This document shows positions 23,723-35,000 of a stretch of DNA of 64,000 nt, piece after piece. Location of the stretch: NCBI GenBank assembly GCA_029582155.1, contig CM055906.1:13037388-13101387 (forward strand), written 5' to 3'. The number at the start of each line of letters is the position of its first letter. Position 1 is the stretch's first letter. The notes beneath the pieces were generated by a model. The model had not been told where the DNA came from. It saw nothing but the letters and a program-made list of their open reading frames with translations, and searched no databases. The position numbers and the translations under genes are program-made. This DNA comes from Panopea generosa. Taxonomy: Eukaryota > Mollusca > Bivalvia > Adapedonta > Hiatellidae.

Positions 23723-24635
23723 CGATTCATGAAAAATGTCGATACTCTGGCTGGTGTATCCTTCAAAACTGTTCGATTTGAAATTTATCAAGTCATTTTG
23801 AATTAAACTACAAGGTGACTGTTAAAAAAACACATCTTTGTTTATCGGGCAGCTAATGTTAATACTACGATCAGCATACATGCAGGTGCAGCTGTCATAC
23901 AAATGTACAAAGATATGATCAAAAGAAAGCCTTGTTACATGGATAATGCATGATAATATGAAGTTTATCAGGTTCTGTCTGATAAAAATGAAGAAACCAT
24001 CATGGCTTGTGCTTCAGTATTTTTCAAAGTATCACCAGATAAATTTAATTGGTATTAACGATTTTATTATTTTTGCAATAATGGAGAAGACTGCCTCATT
24101 ATTACACATATATGGCACATTATAATGTATTGGAGCTATGTGACATTGTATTACAATCTGTGTATGTTAAGAGTTTAGTTTAATAGATCAGGACGCATGT
24201 TTCAGCTAAAAATAACTTTGGCTTTTATAAATACATTTTTGGCAGCATATAAATTATGTTGAGTTGTAATATTATAATATTATATAAGTGTGTCATAAAA
24301 TGATTATTTTTAGTAATAAATAAAAACATTTAAACTTTTTGAAAATTGGTTGAGGAAAACAAATTTTAGCGCAAAAATAGATGTATTGTTAAAATCATTG
24401 CAACTTCAGTGTTGCCAAACTAGTTGTAACCTGATTTACATATTTTGCAATAACTTCTAATTATAGGCATAACCATGGTGATAAAACACACACTTATATA
24501 CATAAACTTAGTAAATATCAGATCAAGGTTAAACAATCTTCTTCTTTTTATCAAAATTCAAATACACCAAACTTGTATTAATATATGACTATCAAAATCA
24601 TGTTTTGTGATATTGCCTATAATAGACTGTTCAAC
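23723..24635 (+). other. Receptor 3' flank, probable 3' UTR
   Basis: AT-rich sequence downstream of the receptor stop, with no further coding signal. The transcript may end after the AATAAA near 24315. Confidence 0.45.
24315..24320 (+). promoter_or_regulatory. Candidate polyadenylation signal for the receptor
   Basis: AATAAATAAAAAC lies about 590 bp after the stop codon, in the sense direction, and is the clearest canonical hexamer before the next SINE. In AT-rich DNA such hexamers also arise by chance. Confidence 0.35.
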
Positions 24636-24850
24636 TGATCCCCGCTCAGCCACAATCTCTGACATTGCATCTCACTATCATTCGTCTCTCATCGCTGATT
24701 AAAATGGGAAAGTTATTAGTTACTTGCGGAGATGGGGTGTGCTTGAGTACAGGTTAACCTTCCAGGACCCCAGGAAACAGTGGTTAGGTTAACTGATCAT
24801 CTGTTAGCCCTAGATGGCATAAAATGATGCTAAATATTCAATCAATCTGT
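24636..24850 (+). mobile_element. SINE, family S3
   Basis: Body wording GGGAAAGTTATTAGTTACTT, GGAGATGGGGTGTGCTTGAG, TTAACCTTCCAGGACCCCAG, AACTGATCATCTGTTAGCCC and GCTAAATATTCAATCAATC matches four other copies in the window. The tRNA-like head is diverged here. Confidence 0.75.
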
Positions 24851-25319
24851 TCAACTGATGTGAAATAATGTTTCCACTCGGCAAAGGGCTCAGAAATGCA
24901 TTAGAAGTTAACTGAAACAATAATAGGCAAAAATTTAAAAATTCATTAAGGCAAATACACCATGTTTTGTATAATAATAATAATTACAATACCACATTGC
25001 AAGGCCACCGCAATGAAAACATTCATAGTCTGACAAATGTAATATTTTTCCAAACTAAGAATCAGGAGATTGCGGGTTGTAATATTGGCCCAGTGCCAGG
25101 TTGTATCATGTCATTGCTTCTGTATACTTATTGACATATTGCTGTCTGAGGAAAACAGAGAAAGTGAGCCTAAAAACATCATGTAACTCTGACTTACAAA
25201 TATCTGTGTCCTGGTATGGAGATCAATCTAATTTTAGATTTGACAATAGCTGGGGGATTTTAGGACGGATACAGAACTGCTGCAGGATACACAGATGTAT
25301 AATAGTAATCTTAGCAGTA
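24851..25319. other. AT-rich DNA, no gene recognised
   Basis: The open frame 25101-25523 runs from here into the adjoining molluscan repeat and is not a gene. Confidence 0.5.
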
Positions 25320-26150
25320 TTTATGGGGTTGTTATGCTCTCCCAAAGGGGGGAAGCATATAGTCGCCTCTACATCCATGCGTGCATGTGTGCGTCCTGTC
25401 CATGTGTCACCAAACTCTTGTCCGGGCTCTACAACCTCTGGTTGGAATTTTATGAAACTTGCTAGGATGTATCACTACCAAGTGGAGATGTGCATGAATA
25501 TCTTTTTGTTCTGGTTCAATTGATTTTTAACGGAGTTATGGCCCTTTCATTCTGTCTGTGACCAAATTCTTGTCCAGGCTATTTCTCTACAAGCCAATGT
25601 TGGCATTTTATGAAACTTGCTAGGATGCATCACTAACAAGTTAAGATGCGCATAATATCTTTGAGTTCGGGTTCGATGATTTTTCACAGAGTTATGGCCC
25701 TTTAATTGAGTCTGACCAAATTATTGTCCACACTATTTCTCTACAACCTCAGGTTGGAATTTTATGAAACTTGCTAGGATGCAATATTACCAAGTGCAGA
25801 TGCGCATATTATCTTTATGTTTCAGTTCAATTATTTTTCACGGAGTTATGGCCCTTTGATTTTGTCTGTGACCAAATTCTTGTCCGCGCTATTTCTCTAC
25901 AACCCCATGTTGGAATTTTATGACACTTGCTAGGATGCATCACTACCAAGTGGAGATGCGCATATTGTCTTTGTGTTCCAGTTCGATGATTTTTCATGGA
26001 GTTGTGGCCCTTTCATTCTGTCTGTGACCAAACTCTTCTCCCCTCTATTTCTCTACAACATCTGGTTGGAATTTTATGAAACTTGCTAGGATGCATTATT
26101 ACCAAGTGGAGATGTGCATATTGTCTTCATGAAAATATTTGGCTGCAACC
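25320..26150 (+). mobile_element. Molluscan dispersed repeat with about 157-bp internal units
   Basis: Begins with GGGGGGAAGCATATAGTCGC and CGTGCATGTGTGCGTCC, then five units built on TTGGAATTTTATGAAACTTG, CTAGGATGCATCACTACCAA, GGAGTTATGGCCCTTT and CTGTGACCAAA. Unit starts near 25440, 25592, 25750, 25908 and 26065. Non-coding and familiar from bivalves. No terminal hairpin is seen in this copy. Confidence 0.7.
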
Positions 26151-26514
26151 TCTGGTTTTAATTTTGTAAAACTAACTAGGATATGCACATATTGACAATG
26201 ATTTGCGAATGAGTTCTGTCAAGTGCAGAGCCACATATTGTTCCTGCTATGCAGTTTGGTATTTTTCAACCAAGTAGCCATCAGCACTAAGGGAATATGG
26301 TACAGAGTCAAACACTCACTTGGGGAACATCCATCGGTTCCACCGATATTTTTTCTTGTTTTCAGAATTTGTTGGGAAAAGTTACTGCAAATTCACAGTC
26401 ACATTTTGTTTTGCCATAACCTTAGAGTAAAAAACAACACAAAACATACAGTATGCACATTTATTACCAAAATATATCTTTCTTTCTATCAATGTTTTAG
26501 TCATTGGTGTGGGT
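26151..26514. other. AT-rich DNA, no supported gene
   Basis: A 130-codon frame at 26223-26615 runs into the SINE and shows no family motif, so it is not called. Confidence 0.45.
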
Positions 26515-26765
26515 GTGGTGCGGCAGAGTGGTCTGAGGCGCACTCTCAAGATCTTATAATTCTCATTGCTAAGGTCATAGGTTCGAGTCCCACTTGCTCC
26601 AAAAACATTATGTGAGAAAGTTTGCCAGTTACTTGTGTATGGACGGTGGTTCTACTCAGATCCATTCTCAGGTTTTGCTCCTCCAATGAAATTTGATCTG
26701 TAGTTATATAACCTGTCATGGTTTGACATTGGTGCTAAAACTCATTAAAACCTCAGTTGATTAAT
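26515..26765 (+). mobile_element. tRNA-Leu-like SINE, family S1, best copy
   Basis: The head GCGGCAGAGTGGTCTGAGGC (A box) and GGTTCGAGTCCCAC (B box, 26580-26590) flank an anticodon-loop CTCAAGA that would read CAA, with a long variable arm, so the ancestor was probably tRNA-Leu. The body follows: TTATGTGAGAAAGTTTGCCA, GGACGGTGGTTCTACTCAGA, CTCCAATGAAA. Not a functional tRNA gene because the acceptor ends do not pair. Confidence 0.8.
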
Positions 26766-27042
26766 GATCTACTAATTAATGTTTACAGTGGTAACTGTGA
26801 GGAACATAAAACCTGAACTGTTTAAGATAGGTTATTGTTAAATACAGGTTAATCAACTCAGATTGTAATCATTTACCTGTCACATATGATTGTTTATAGA
26901 AGTTTTATTAGTTTTTTAATTAAACTGTAAACAGGATATGATATATGGTTCCTTTAAGACAGGCAGCTCATGGATAAATAGAACACACAACAGGTTTTAT
27001 AAATAACATTTTATTGATTCTGACAACTTATTTATTTATACA
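26766..27042. other. AT-rich DNA with inverted-repeat element scrap
   Basis: 26820-26860 (TTAAGATAGGTTATTGTTAA, ATACAGGTTAATCAA) matches the middle of the CAGTCAAACCTG element at 31759. Otherwise featureless. Confidence 0.4.
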
Positions 27043-27220
27043 CAGTTAAACCTGCCTTAAGTAGCCACTCAGGGGAAAGAGATAAAATGACCCCATAAAG
27101 CAGGTGAATACTTAATACAGGTTGATGGAATCTAATATTATAAAAAATGGTGAATAGAAAATGTGGCAGTATAAGACAAGTGGTTGCTTAATAGAGGTGA
27201 CCACTAACATAGGTTTGATT
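27043..27220 (+). mobile_element. MITE, CAGTCAAACCTG family, diverged copy
   Basis: Left end CAGTTAAACCTGCCTTAAGT, right end GACCACTAACATAGGTTTGA, and interior TTAATACAGGTTGATGGAAT and TGCTTAATAGAGGTGACC. Same family and orientation as 31759-31937, with mutated termini. Non-coding. Confidence 0.75.
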
Positions 27221-28068
27221 TTAAAGGGAAAGGCAAATGTTTATCACATTGTTATATTTGGGGAATATAACTCAAAATAAGTTCTTTTTTTTTTAAATGT
27301 TTATTTTACAGTTTTATAGAGAGAGGTAATAATTTTAGATCTTGATTGGTCGAAATCAATTTTTTAACTTACTTGGCACTCAGACTCACAAGTATACTCC
27401 CAGCATATCATGTATAAACAATAGCAATTTGTCATTTCTTATCACAGCATGCTGTCAACACTTTACCTCCCTGGACGCTGTCCGGAGCTGACCGACTGAC
27501 TCCCAAGTACATAAATTTTATACAAAGATAACAAGACCTGATGAACTGACATGTCTTTAACATTAATCATACAAGTGCCATAGTACAAGAGTAAACAAGT
27601 TTGTCAATATACAACAACATCATGTATGTTAGCATACATTTGTAGTTTCTAAAATATTAATATAACAATGTTAACAAACAGAACTATTTCCACAGGTTTG
27701 AAAAAAAGGTTAACAGTTATATATTCAAATGTACTTTTACTTGAAATTTAAGTTGAAAAGTTTACGTAAATAGTTTCAAGTATAAAAGTTGGAGGTCGTA
27801 TTCAAGGATGATTTTGTTACTCCTGGTAGTAAATATTATTGTTATCCTGTCAACCATGAATGTGTCAACATTTCTGCTTAAATCTGTCTGTGTGAGATAA
27901 ATATACATCAAGGTAGTAATGTAAATAGTATGCAAGATCCTTTATTTGATACATGTTAATGTTTTAATATTGTTTGTTGTATCCGGGGTTTATCTCAAAT
28001 TTAAACTATTACTGTATTTAAGGATTTAAGAGTCTGAACAACTGCATGGCACACCTTACATAACAATT
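27221..28068. other. AT-rich DNA without recognised gene
   Basis: A GC-richer patch at 27450-27510 (CTTTACCTCCCTGGACGCTG, GGAGCTGACCGACTGAC) has no open frame of note. Confidence 0.45.
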
Positions 28069-28168
28069 GTCAGGGGTTGGAGGTCAGTGTCAGGAGTTGG
28101 AGGTTAGTGTCAGGGGTTGGAGGTCAGTGTCTTGGGTTGGAGGTCAGTGTCAGGGGTTGGAGGTTAGA
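28069..28168. repeat. Short tandem repeat, 20-bp unit, five copies
   Basis: GTCAGGGGTTGGAGGTCAGT repeated five times. G-rich on the plus strand and embedded in AT-rich DNA. Confidence 0.95.
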
Positions 28169-28334
28169 GTCCGGGTAAAGGTTACCCGGAAAGTGTTGAT
28201 GGAGCGTGCAGGGTGGTCAGGATCATGAAGAATCATAACTTTTTGAATAACTCAAGATCATGTATTTATTTCAAACTTGAATAATTGTTAAATAATCATA
28301 ATAATAAGGAACTCATTTGTTATTTCTATGCTTT

Positions 28335-28427
28335 CAGAGAAAATTAACCTGTATCGAGCAACAATCTATCTTAAAGACCAATTTTGCTCATTCCCTTGAC
28401 TGACAGCTTAAGACAGGTTTGACTGTA
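28335..28427 (-). mobile_element. MITE fragment, CAGTCAAACCTG family, minus strand
   Basis: The intact terminal sequence ACAGGTTTGACTGT at about 28413-28426 is preceded by the complement of TTAAGC and of the AATACAGGTT interior. About half an element. Confidence 0.7.
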
Positions 28428-28699
28428 GTTGTGAAATTTGCTCTTTTTGATTGTATGTATACACATATAATTATGCATGCAGCTAGTTCATATGTCTACC
28501 AAATATATATTACACAGCAGATTCTGTCGGCGGTTGTGAGATTCACTTACTTCAAGTGTACTTGTATACATATACATTTCAGCCTCTCTTTAATGAGGTA
28601 AAACACGGGTTGTTTATATATACATTATACATTATATCCATGTACCTGCACCAAAGTTGGTTTTTATTTGTTTATGTGTTATGGTAATATAGAGTGTCA

Positions 28700-28945
28700 T
28701 CTCTGGTCAACTCAGTTGGTAGTTTGCTGACTAGAGGTCATGAGTTTAAATCCCTGCCCGGCCACAGTTTCCATGTTGATTTGTATATGACTTTGCATAT
28801 TTTCGTTACTTGTTATCCATTACTTGTGTAGATGGATGTGCTTGAGTGGTAATAACCTTCTAGGATTCCAGAAAACAATGATTATGATAATTTCTCATCT
28901 GTTAGCCCTCACTGGCATAAAAACAATGCTAAATATCCAAATATA
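28700..28945 (+). mobile_element. tRNA-derived SINE, family S3, full copy
   Basis: The tRNA-like head AACTCAGTTGGTAGTTTGCT (A box) and GAGTTTAAATCCCTGCCC (B box) leads into the S3 body (GCCCTCACTGGCATAAAAAC, AATGCTAAATATCC). Head and body are continuous, so this copy defines the family layout together with 28950. Confidence 0.75.
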
Positions 28946-28949
28946 ACTG

Positions 28950-29195
28950 CAAGGTCTGATAAGCTAAATTGGTAGCAAGTTTGACTATCAATCCAGGGGA
29001 TGTGAGTTCAAATCCCTGTCTGGTCACAGTCTTCATGATGATTGATATACGACATCATGACAAAAAATAATCAGTTACTAGCGGAGATGGGTGCGCTCAA
29101 GTACTGGTTAACATTCCAGGATCCCAGAAGTTAACTGATCATCTTTTAGCCCTGGATGGCATAAAAATGATGCTAAACATCCACTCAGTCAGATA
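28950..29195 (+). mobile_element. tRNA-derived SINE, family S3, full copy in tandem
   Basis: Directly follows the previous S3 in the same orientation: GCTAAATTGGTAGCAAGTTT (A box), GAGTTCAAATCCCTGTCTGG (B box), TGATTGATATACGACATCAT, GAGATGGGTGCGCTCAAGTA, AGCCCTGGATGGCATAAAAA. The two copies are diverged, so this looks like a nearby insertion rather than a recent duplication. Confidence 0.75.
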
Positions 29196-29214
29196 AAACA
29201 AACAATATATATCT

Positions 29215-29362
29215 GGCGGAGTGCAGGTCCAATGTGACATCACAAGATGATTAACTCGGACTGTGGACATTGGGGTTTTGATCAAGTCCAGCTTGGTCCA
29301 AACTCCTTATGTGAGAAAGTCGCTGTATGATTATTATATATGTAACATGTTGATAATGGTGT
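29215..29362 (+). mobile_element. SINE fragment, family S1
   Basis: Head GGCGGAGTGCAGG..., B-box-like TTTTGATCAAGTCCAGC and body TTATGTGAGAAAGTCGC match S1. The middle of the body is missing. Confidence 0.55.
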
Positions 29363-29615
29363 TAAAGGGAATAAATCAGGATTTTTCCAAATTTTAAAAT
29401 TGGCTCAAACATATCATGTCCATAATTATATACTCACTAACTCCGTGGGGATTTTGTTTAAGGTTTAACACTCTGATTTAAATATGGATTTTGTAACATT
29501 ATGGTGGAGTTCATCTACCAAACCTTTTGGATTGTATTTATTAATGATAACGAGATGCATTTTATCCATTTTAATAATCATTGTATTCTTAAAGAAATTT
29601 ATAGCTTTTTCTCCT
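29363..29615 (+). repeat. Dispersed repeat family E, partial copy
   Basis: AAAGGGAATAAATCAGGA, AAATTGGCTCAAACATA, ACTCTGATTTAAATATGGA and GAGATGCATTTTATCCATTT match 32350-32960 in order. The open frames here (29484-29675 and its reverse) reflect the repeat. Confidence 0.65.
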
Positions 29616-29629
29616 GATATACTCCCTTT

Positions 29630-29770
29630 AAACCCGATGACCAGAAGATTGAACCCACAAGCCTCGTGGGTTTGATCCTCGATCATGGCGCTATGTTGTG
29701 TCCTTGAGCAGGACACCTTTTTCGCATATGCTAAGTAGTGGTTTTTAGCCTAGGAAGACTTCGAGAGTGA
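29630..29770 (+). mobile_element. SINE, family S2
   Basis: The B-box side GTGGGTTTGATCCTCGATCA is followed by GTCCTTGAGCAGGACACC, TTTTTCGCATATGCTAAGTA and TTTAGCCTAGGAAG, matching the copy at 60300-60440. Confidence 0.65.
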
Positions 29771-30268
29771 TTTGTCAAAGTTAAGAATTATCAAAATAAA
29801 GAAAAATAAGTTTCAACTAAACCCCATTGCTGGCCCAGTCCTGAAAGAAATGGAGGGTTAATAATGATCATTTTCTATTTCTCAGTTAATAAGGAAGATC
29901 ATTAAATGTGCAGTAAAGTCTTGCTAATACAAGTAATAAAGGCTAAGAATAACAATAACAGACAGAATTTACTGCCACCAACAAGATATTACAAGTTAAT
30001 TACAGCTGAAATAATCACTGATGTGATAACATTTGATGGGGATAATTTGCTCAGGTTACCAAACTTCCATGTGGTTAAGATATAGATATGGAGATCCATT
30101 GTAATCAGCAATGTTGTAATTGAGTTGCACAAGATATCACTGGTATAATTCATGATAAATTATTGGATGGTGTTGCATCAGAAAGCATTACCATTGCATC
30201 AGATTGTGCCTGCAAGCACTATATACACAATGTGACAGAAAACAGGAAACCTCTTCAAATGTGTTTAG
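29771..30268. other. AT-rich DNA, nothing recognised
   Basis: No gene or repeat seen. Confidence 0.5.
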
Positions 30269-30745
30269 ACTAAAAACATGAAACATGTTCAGACTGTTAA
30301 CAGGGAAAACATGTTCAGACTGAATACAGGGAACATGTTCATACTGTAAACAGAGAACATGTCCAAACTGTAAACAGGGAATATGTTCAGACTGGAAACA
30401 GGGAACATGTTCAAACTGTAAACAGGGAACATGTTCAGACTGAAAACAGGGAACATGTTAATACTGTAAACAGAGAACATGTTCAGACTGAAAACAGGGA
30501 ACATGTTAATACTGTAAACAGAGAACATGTTCAGACTGAAAACAGGGAACATGTTCATACTGTGAAGGGAACATTTTCAGACTGAAAACAGGGAATATGA
30601 ACAGACTGTAAACAGAGAACATGTTCGGACTGTAAACAGGGAAAGGAACATGTTCAGACTGAAAACAGGTAACATGTTCAGAGTGAACATTATCAGGAAG
30701 GATCTTTTCATGATAACAATGTGACAGTAAACAGGGAACATGATG
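30269..30745. repeat. Minisatellite, 24-bp unit
   Basis: About 19 copies of AACAGGGAACATGTTCAGAC plus TGAA/TGTA, with period 24 (motifs at 30356 and 30380). ACTGAAAACAGGG and ACTGTAAACAGAG subtypes alternate in the middle. The minus-strand open frame (MFPVFSLN-type octapeptides) is a by-product of the 24-bp period. Confidence 0.92.
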
Positions 30746-30944
30746 TTATTTAGATTTGACTGTCAAATAATGTGTTTTTTGCATCACATGCATTATTTTA
30801 AGTTCATAATGAGACTTTGGATGTAATCGATAACTATCAGCCTGTATCACCCCTGTTTGACCTAGTCTAAAATTGAGTATTAGTTTACAGCTAATAAACA
30901 AGAAGCTCAAAGCTTTTATGAGCTGCTTTTGAGTCAGCTTCCTT

Positions 30945-31057
30945 GGCACAATCTGTGCATTGTCTTTTTAGAGGCAACGGGTCGAGCAGGAATTTAACCC
31001 ACAACCACTGGCGTGAGCTGCCAACACTCTATCCACTACACTATCACCTTCACTTAA
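30945..31057 (-). mobile_element. tRNA-like SINE head, minus strand
   Basis: The complement reads TAGTGTAGTGGATAGAGTG (A-box side) and GTGGGTTAAATTCCTGCTCG (B-box side). The anticodon stem is not well formed, so a SINE remnant is more likely than a tRNA gene. Confidence 0.55.
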
Positions 31058-31464
31058 AATTGAGCATTGCACTGTATGGTGATCAGAGTCACTTTAAACA
31101 GTCTTTTTACACTTGTCACTGAGGTTATGTATATATGTAAGTGCAAAAACTTTATGTTTGCCTGGAACTATGGTCACCCAGTCATATTATACTAGCTGTC
31201 AGAGGGTTTTGACTTCAGGTTCTAGTAGATCTTGAGCAGTGATGGAATCATTTTAAACAAATGTTACATCAAACGAAAGTGGTAAATTTATGATTTTATG
31301 AGATAAAAACAGGAATGTGAACAAAATTCTCTTGTCAGTTTTATCTGAATTAAAATATATCCAATCTACAGTAAGAAATGTTTGTTTACTCTGTAATTGA
31401 ATTACAGTATTAATTTATCAGATAATGTTTTGAAACAGCATTCCTTACTACAATTTATTGGTGT
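31058..31464. other. AT-rich DNA, nothing recognised
   Basis: No gene or repeat seen. Confidence 0.5.
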
Positions 31465-31680
31465 TGTGAGTTATTCCAGGCCAGTCTGTTTATGATGATT
31501 GATATACGACATAGCTCATATTATCATTTGTCTCCCACTGCTGGTTGTAGTGGGAAAGTTATCATTTACTTGGGGAGATGAGTGTACTCAAGCACTGGTT
31601 AACTTTCAAGTATTATAGGAAAGAGTGGTTAGGTTAACTGATCATATGTTAGCCATCGATAGCATAAAAATGACACTTTA

Positions 31681-31713
<33 letters not shown>

Positions 31714-31715
31714 TT
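31465..31715 (+). mobile_element. SINE body, family S3, with (AATC)n tail
   Basis: TGATGATTGATATACGACAT, TGGGAAAGTTATCATTTACT, GTTAGGTTAACTGATCATAT and GTTAGCCATCGATAGCATAA, ending in a perfect AATC tetranucleotide run (31684-31713). The tail shows where the S3 3' end lies. Confidence 0.8.
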
Positions 31716-31758
31716 ATGAGTTATTTCGAACTTATTTATTTTTTTATTATAATAATTA

Positions 31759-31937
31759 CAGTCAAACCTGTCTTAAGCAGCCAGTCAATGGAAAGAGCAA
31801 AAGTGGCATTTTGAGACAGGTTGTTGTTTAATACAGGTTGATTTACTATGAAAGTATAGAAAAGGGAAATAGAAAAAAATGTTGCTTAAGTACAGGTGGA
31901 TGCTTAATAGAGGTGACCGCTTACACAGGTTTGACTG
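31759..31937 (+). mobile_element. MITE, CAGTCAAACCTG family, intact ends
   Basis: Perfect 13-bp terminal inverted repeats (CAGTCAAACCTGT / ACAGGTTTGACTG) with TA on both sides, 179 bp in all. The inner inverted wording (TTAAGCAGCC at the left, GGTGACCGCTTA at the right) continues the symmetry. No coding capacity. The TA target is consistent with several DNA-transposon superfamilies, so none is assigned. Confidence 0.88.
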
Positions 31938-31939
31938 TA

Positions 31940-32349
31940 TTAGAATTTTATGGATTTGCTCATCAGGTCTTAATGCTCACTACTTTGCCAGGTATTTTTT
32001 TTTTATCTTGTATATAAAGCCAAAGATGTGTAACATTTGGTGTGCTGTAGTACTGCACAGTTGTTTATGACTGTGTGGTTGATACTGTTGATGAACGGAT
32101 ATGTTTATACAGGGCTGTTGACTGAGGAGTCGCAGTGAACTTACATTGACCTAGTTTGTCCTCAAGTACACATTGTATGTTTGTGTTAAGAAAATATTTA
32201 TGGTTCTGCCAACAGAGCTTGTTTGTTTTTTAATTTTTTCATCTGGGTTTCTGAAGATTGATGTAAATATTTTTGTTTTGTGTTAAGTGAAAAACAGAAA
32301 ATTACAGAAAATTTTAGTTTTTAGATATTTAAGCTGTATAAAGTTTTAC
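31940..32349. other. AT-rich DNA, nothing recognised
   Basis: No gene or repeat seen. Confidence 0.5.
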
Positions 32350-32960
32350 TCGCCTTTTTAAAGGGAATTTATCAGGACTTTTCAAACTTTTAAATTGGCT
32401 TAAATATATTTTTCCAATAATATACTAACTGACCCCGTATTGCCAAAATATATATCTAAACCTGTCAAAATAATATATTAAAAAGGGATTTCCTAACTTG
32501 GGCTATGCAACTAGGTTATACTAATATAGATTTCCGGCTTAAAAGTGAACATATTTTGTGACATGTTAAATGAGTCATGTGATCAAATTGATCTGTGGAT
32601 CGAGGATTTCAGTTCAACACAAAATCTGTATGGGCAAACACATGTTTTCAGTAGAAATATATTGCATTTTATTAACATATGGGAGTTTATGGGGGAGGGG
32701 GCTTTTGCCGGATTTTTTTTAAAGATTAGATTTGCCATTGACAGGTTTACATGTAGTAAAATTATTTCATCTTAGAAAGAGTCCAAATAACACTAAGCAG
32801 TAGTTAAGTGCTGTCTACTTTTAGAATGGGATTTCGTTTCAAGTTTACCACTCTAATTTAAATATCGATTTTGTCACATTTTGATTTATTAATTGACAAT
32901 GAGATGATTTTTATCCATTTTAATATCGCCAGTGGTCTTGCTGTATACATACAGATATAA
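32350..32960 (+). repeat. Dispersed repeat family E, longest copy
   Basis: Begins TTTTTAAAGGGAATTTATCA and runs through GCTTAAATATATTTTTCC, TAAGTGCTGTCTACTTTTAG, TATCGATTTTGTCACATTT and GATTTTTATCCATTTTAATA. Shorter copies lie at 29363 and 3300. No terminal repeats or protein recognised; the frame 32545-32775 is not supported. Confidence 0.6.
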
Positions 32961-33758
32961 GGTTGGTCGGCAATAGAAAATTGTGTAAATTTTCAATAAA
33001 TTGCCTGATAAAATTTACATATATGTATTAATAACTGCATTTCATTGTGACTGTTGAACTTTATATAACTTTTGGATGTAGAATTGCAAATTACATGCCA
33101 TTGAAAACATTTTGACATTTCTGTTTGTTATGGTGGTCTGTGCCTACATTGTGCTATGCATTTTGCTAAATGAAAGGTTAAACTGATTATATGGCTAAAA
33201 CCCCATAATATTAATATTAAATTTTGTGTGATTGTTAGTTTTGCGCTTGAGTTCATTTCCAAACTGAGTATGAAAAATACTGACAAAATTAGGATTGTAT
33301 TGACAAATTTATTTTTTAATATACTGTATACCCAACCCAAATAAACACTTCAGGGTGGAGCAGCGCAGAATTTCTTACAAGGGCATGGAAGTATGGATAG
33401 CACTTAGTTAGGTGCAAAAAACAAAATTGAAGTCTTTTGTATGAAATATATGAAAAATATCATAAAACACACAGAGACAGTCTAATTTGCATTGTTTAAA
33501 CCTGCAAACTAGAAATCTATATGTAATCTATATGTAATCATCTGTATGTAATATATATGTAATCTATATATAATCTATAATGTAATATGTGTGTATTCGA
33601 TATGTAGTATGTATTAATTATCAACTTCCAGAGTGTAAGCCATTTTATATTGACAAAAAGGGGCAGAACCCAGAGATATACGGTATATATATTTTTTATT
33701 AAATGCATTCTCTTTTTCGCTTTACCGTAAAGACAGTAAGACATGACTCTTATCATGA
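32961..33758. other. AT-rich DNA with an 11-bp microrepeat
   Basis: 33518-33612 is a loose array of TCTATATGTAA-like units. The rest is featureless. Confidence 0.45.
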
Positions 33759-35000
33759 GTTTCCTGTACACTTGGTTAACATAATTCTGAGGTGTGGTCA
33801 CACTTACCTCTCACTCAAGTTTCCTATTCCTGTACATCTGGTTAATATAATACTGAGGTGTGGTCACACTTACCTCTCACTCAAGTTTCCTATTCCTGTA
33901 CATCTGGTTAATATAATACTGAGGTGTGATCACACTTACCTCTCACTCAAGTTTCCTATTCCTGTACATCTGGTTAATATAATACTGAGGTGTGATCACA
34001 CTTACCTCTCACTCAAGTTTCCTATTCCTGTACATCTGGTTAATATAATACTGAGGTGTGATCACACTTACCTCTCACTCAAGTTTCCCATTCCTGTACA
34101 TCTGGTTAATATAATACTGAGGTGTGGTCACACTTACCTCTCACTCAAGTTTCCTATTCCTGTACATCTGGTTAATATAATACTGAGGTGTGGTCACACT
34201 TACCTCTCACTCAAGTTTCCTATTCCTGTACATCTGGTTAATATAATACTGAGGTGTGATCACACTTACCTCTCACTCAAGTTTCCTATTCCTGTACATC
34301 TGGTTAATATAATACTGAGGTGTGATCACACTTACCTCTCACTCAAGTTTCCTATTCCTGTACATCTGGTTAATATAATACTGAGGTGTGGTCACACTTA
34401 CTCACTCAAGTTTCCTATTCCTGTACATCTGGTTAATATAATACTGAGGTGTGGTCACACTTACCTCTCACTCAAGTTTCCCATTCCTGTACATCTGGTT
34501 AATATAATACTGAGGTGTGGTCACACTTACCTCTCACTCAAGTTTCCCATTCCTGTACATCTGGTTAATATAATACTGAGGTGTGGTCACACTTACCTCT
34601 CACTCAAGTTTCCTATTCCTGTACATCTGGTTAATATAATACTGAGGTGTGGTCACACTTACCTCTCACTCAAGTTTCCCATTCCTGTACATCTGGTTAA
34701 TATAATACTGAGATGTGGTCACACTTACCTCTCACTCAAGTTTCCCATTTCTGTACATCTGGTTAATATAATACTGAGGTGTGATCACACTTACCTCTCA
34801 CTCAAGTTTCCCATTCCTGTACATCTGGTTAATATAATACTGAGGTGTGGTCACACTTACCTCTCACTCAAGTTTCCTATTCCTGTACATCTGGTTAATA
34901 TAATACTGAGGTGTGGTCACACTTACCTCTCACTCAAGTTTCCTATTCCTGTACATCTGGTTAATATAATACTGAGGTGTGGTCACACTTACCTATCACT
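33759..35000. repeat. Minisatellite, 66-bp unit, about 19 near-identical copies
   Basis: The unit contains GTACATCTGGTTAATATAAT, ACTGAGGTGTGGTCACACTT and ACCTCTCACTCAAGTTTCC; GTTAATATAA at 33841 and 33907 gives 66 bp. Copies differ mainly at GTGGT/GTGAT and TTTCCTATT/TTTCCCATT. An open frame (33703-35019, 438 codons, 22-residue repeats) runs through the whole array, its Met lying in the flank. The only length change is one in-frame 3-bp loss (about 34400). The last unit passes directly into S1 SINE sequence, so the unit probably came from a SINE head. I do not call a gene. Confidence 0.93.

Noticed and set aside
25101-25523. 140-codon frame as a gene
   Set aside because: Its second half lies inside a dispersed molluscan repeat.
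26515-26600. Functional tRNA-Leu gene
   Set aside because: The A and B boxes are present, but the acceptor ends do not pair and a SINE body follows directly.
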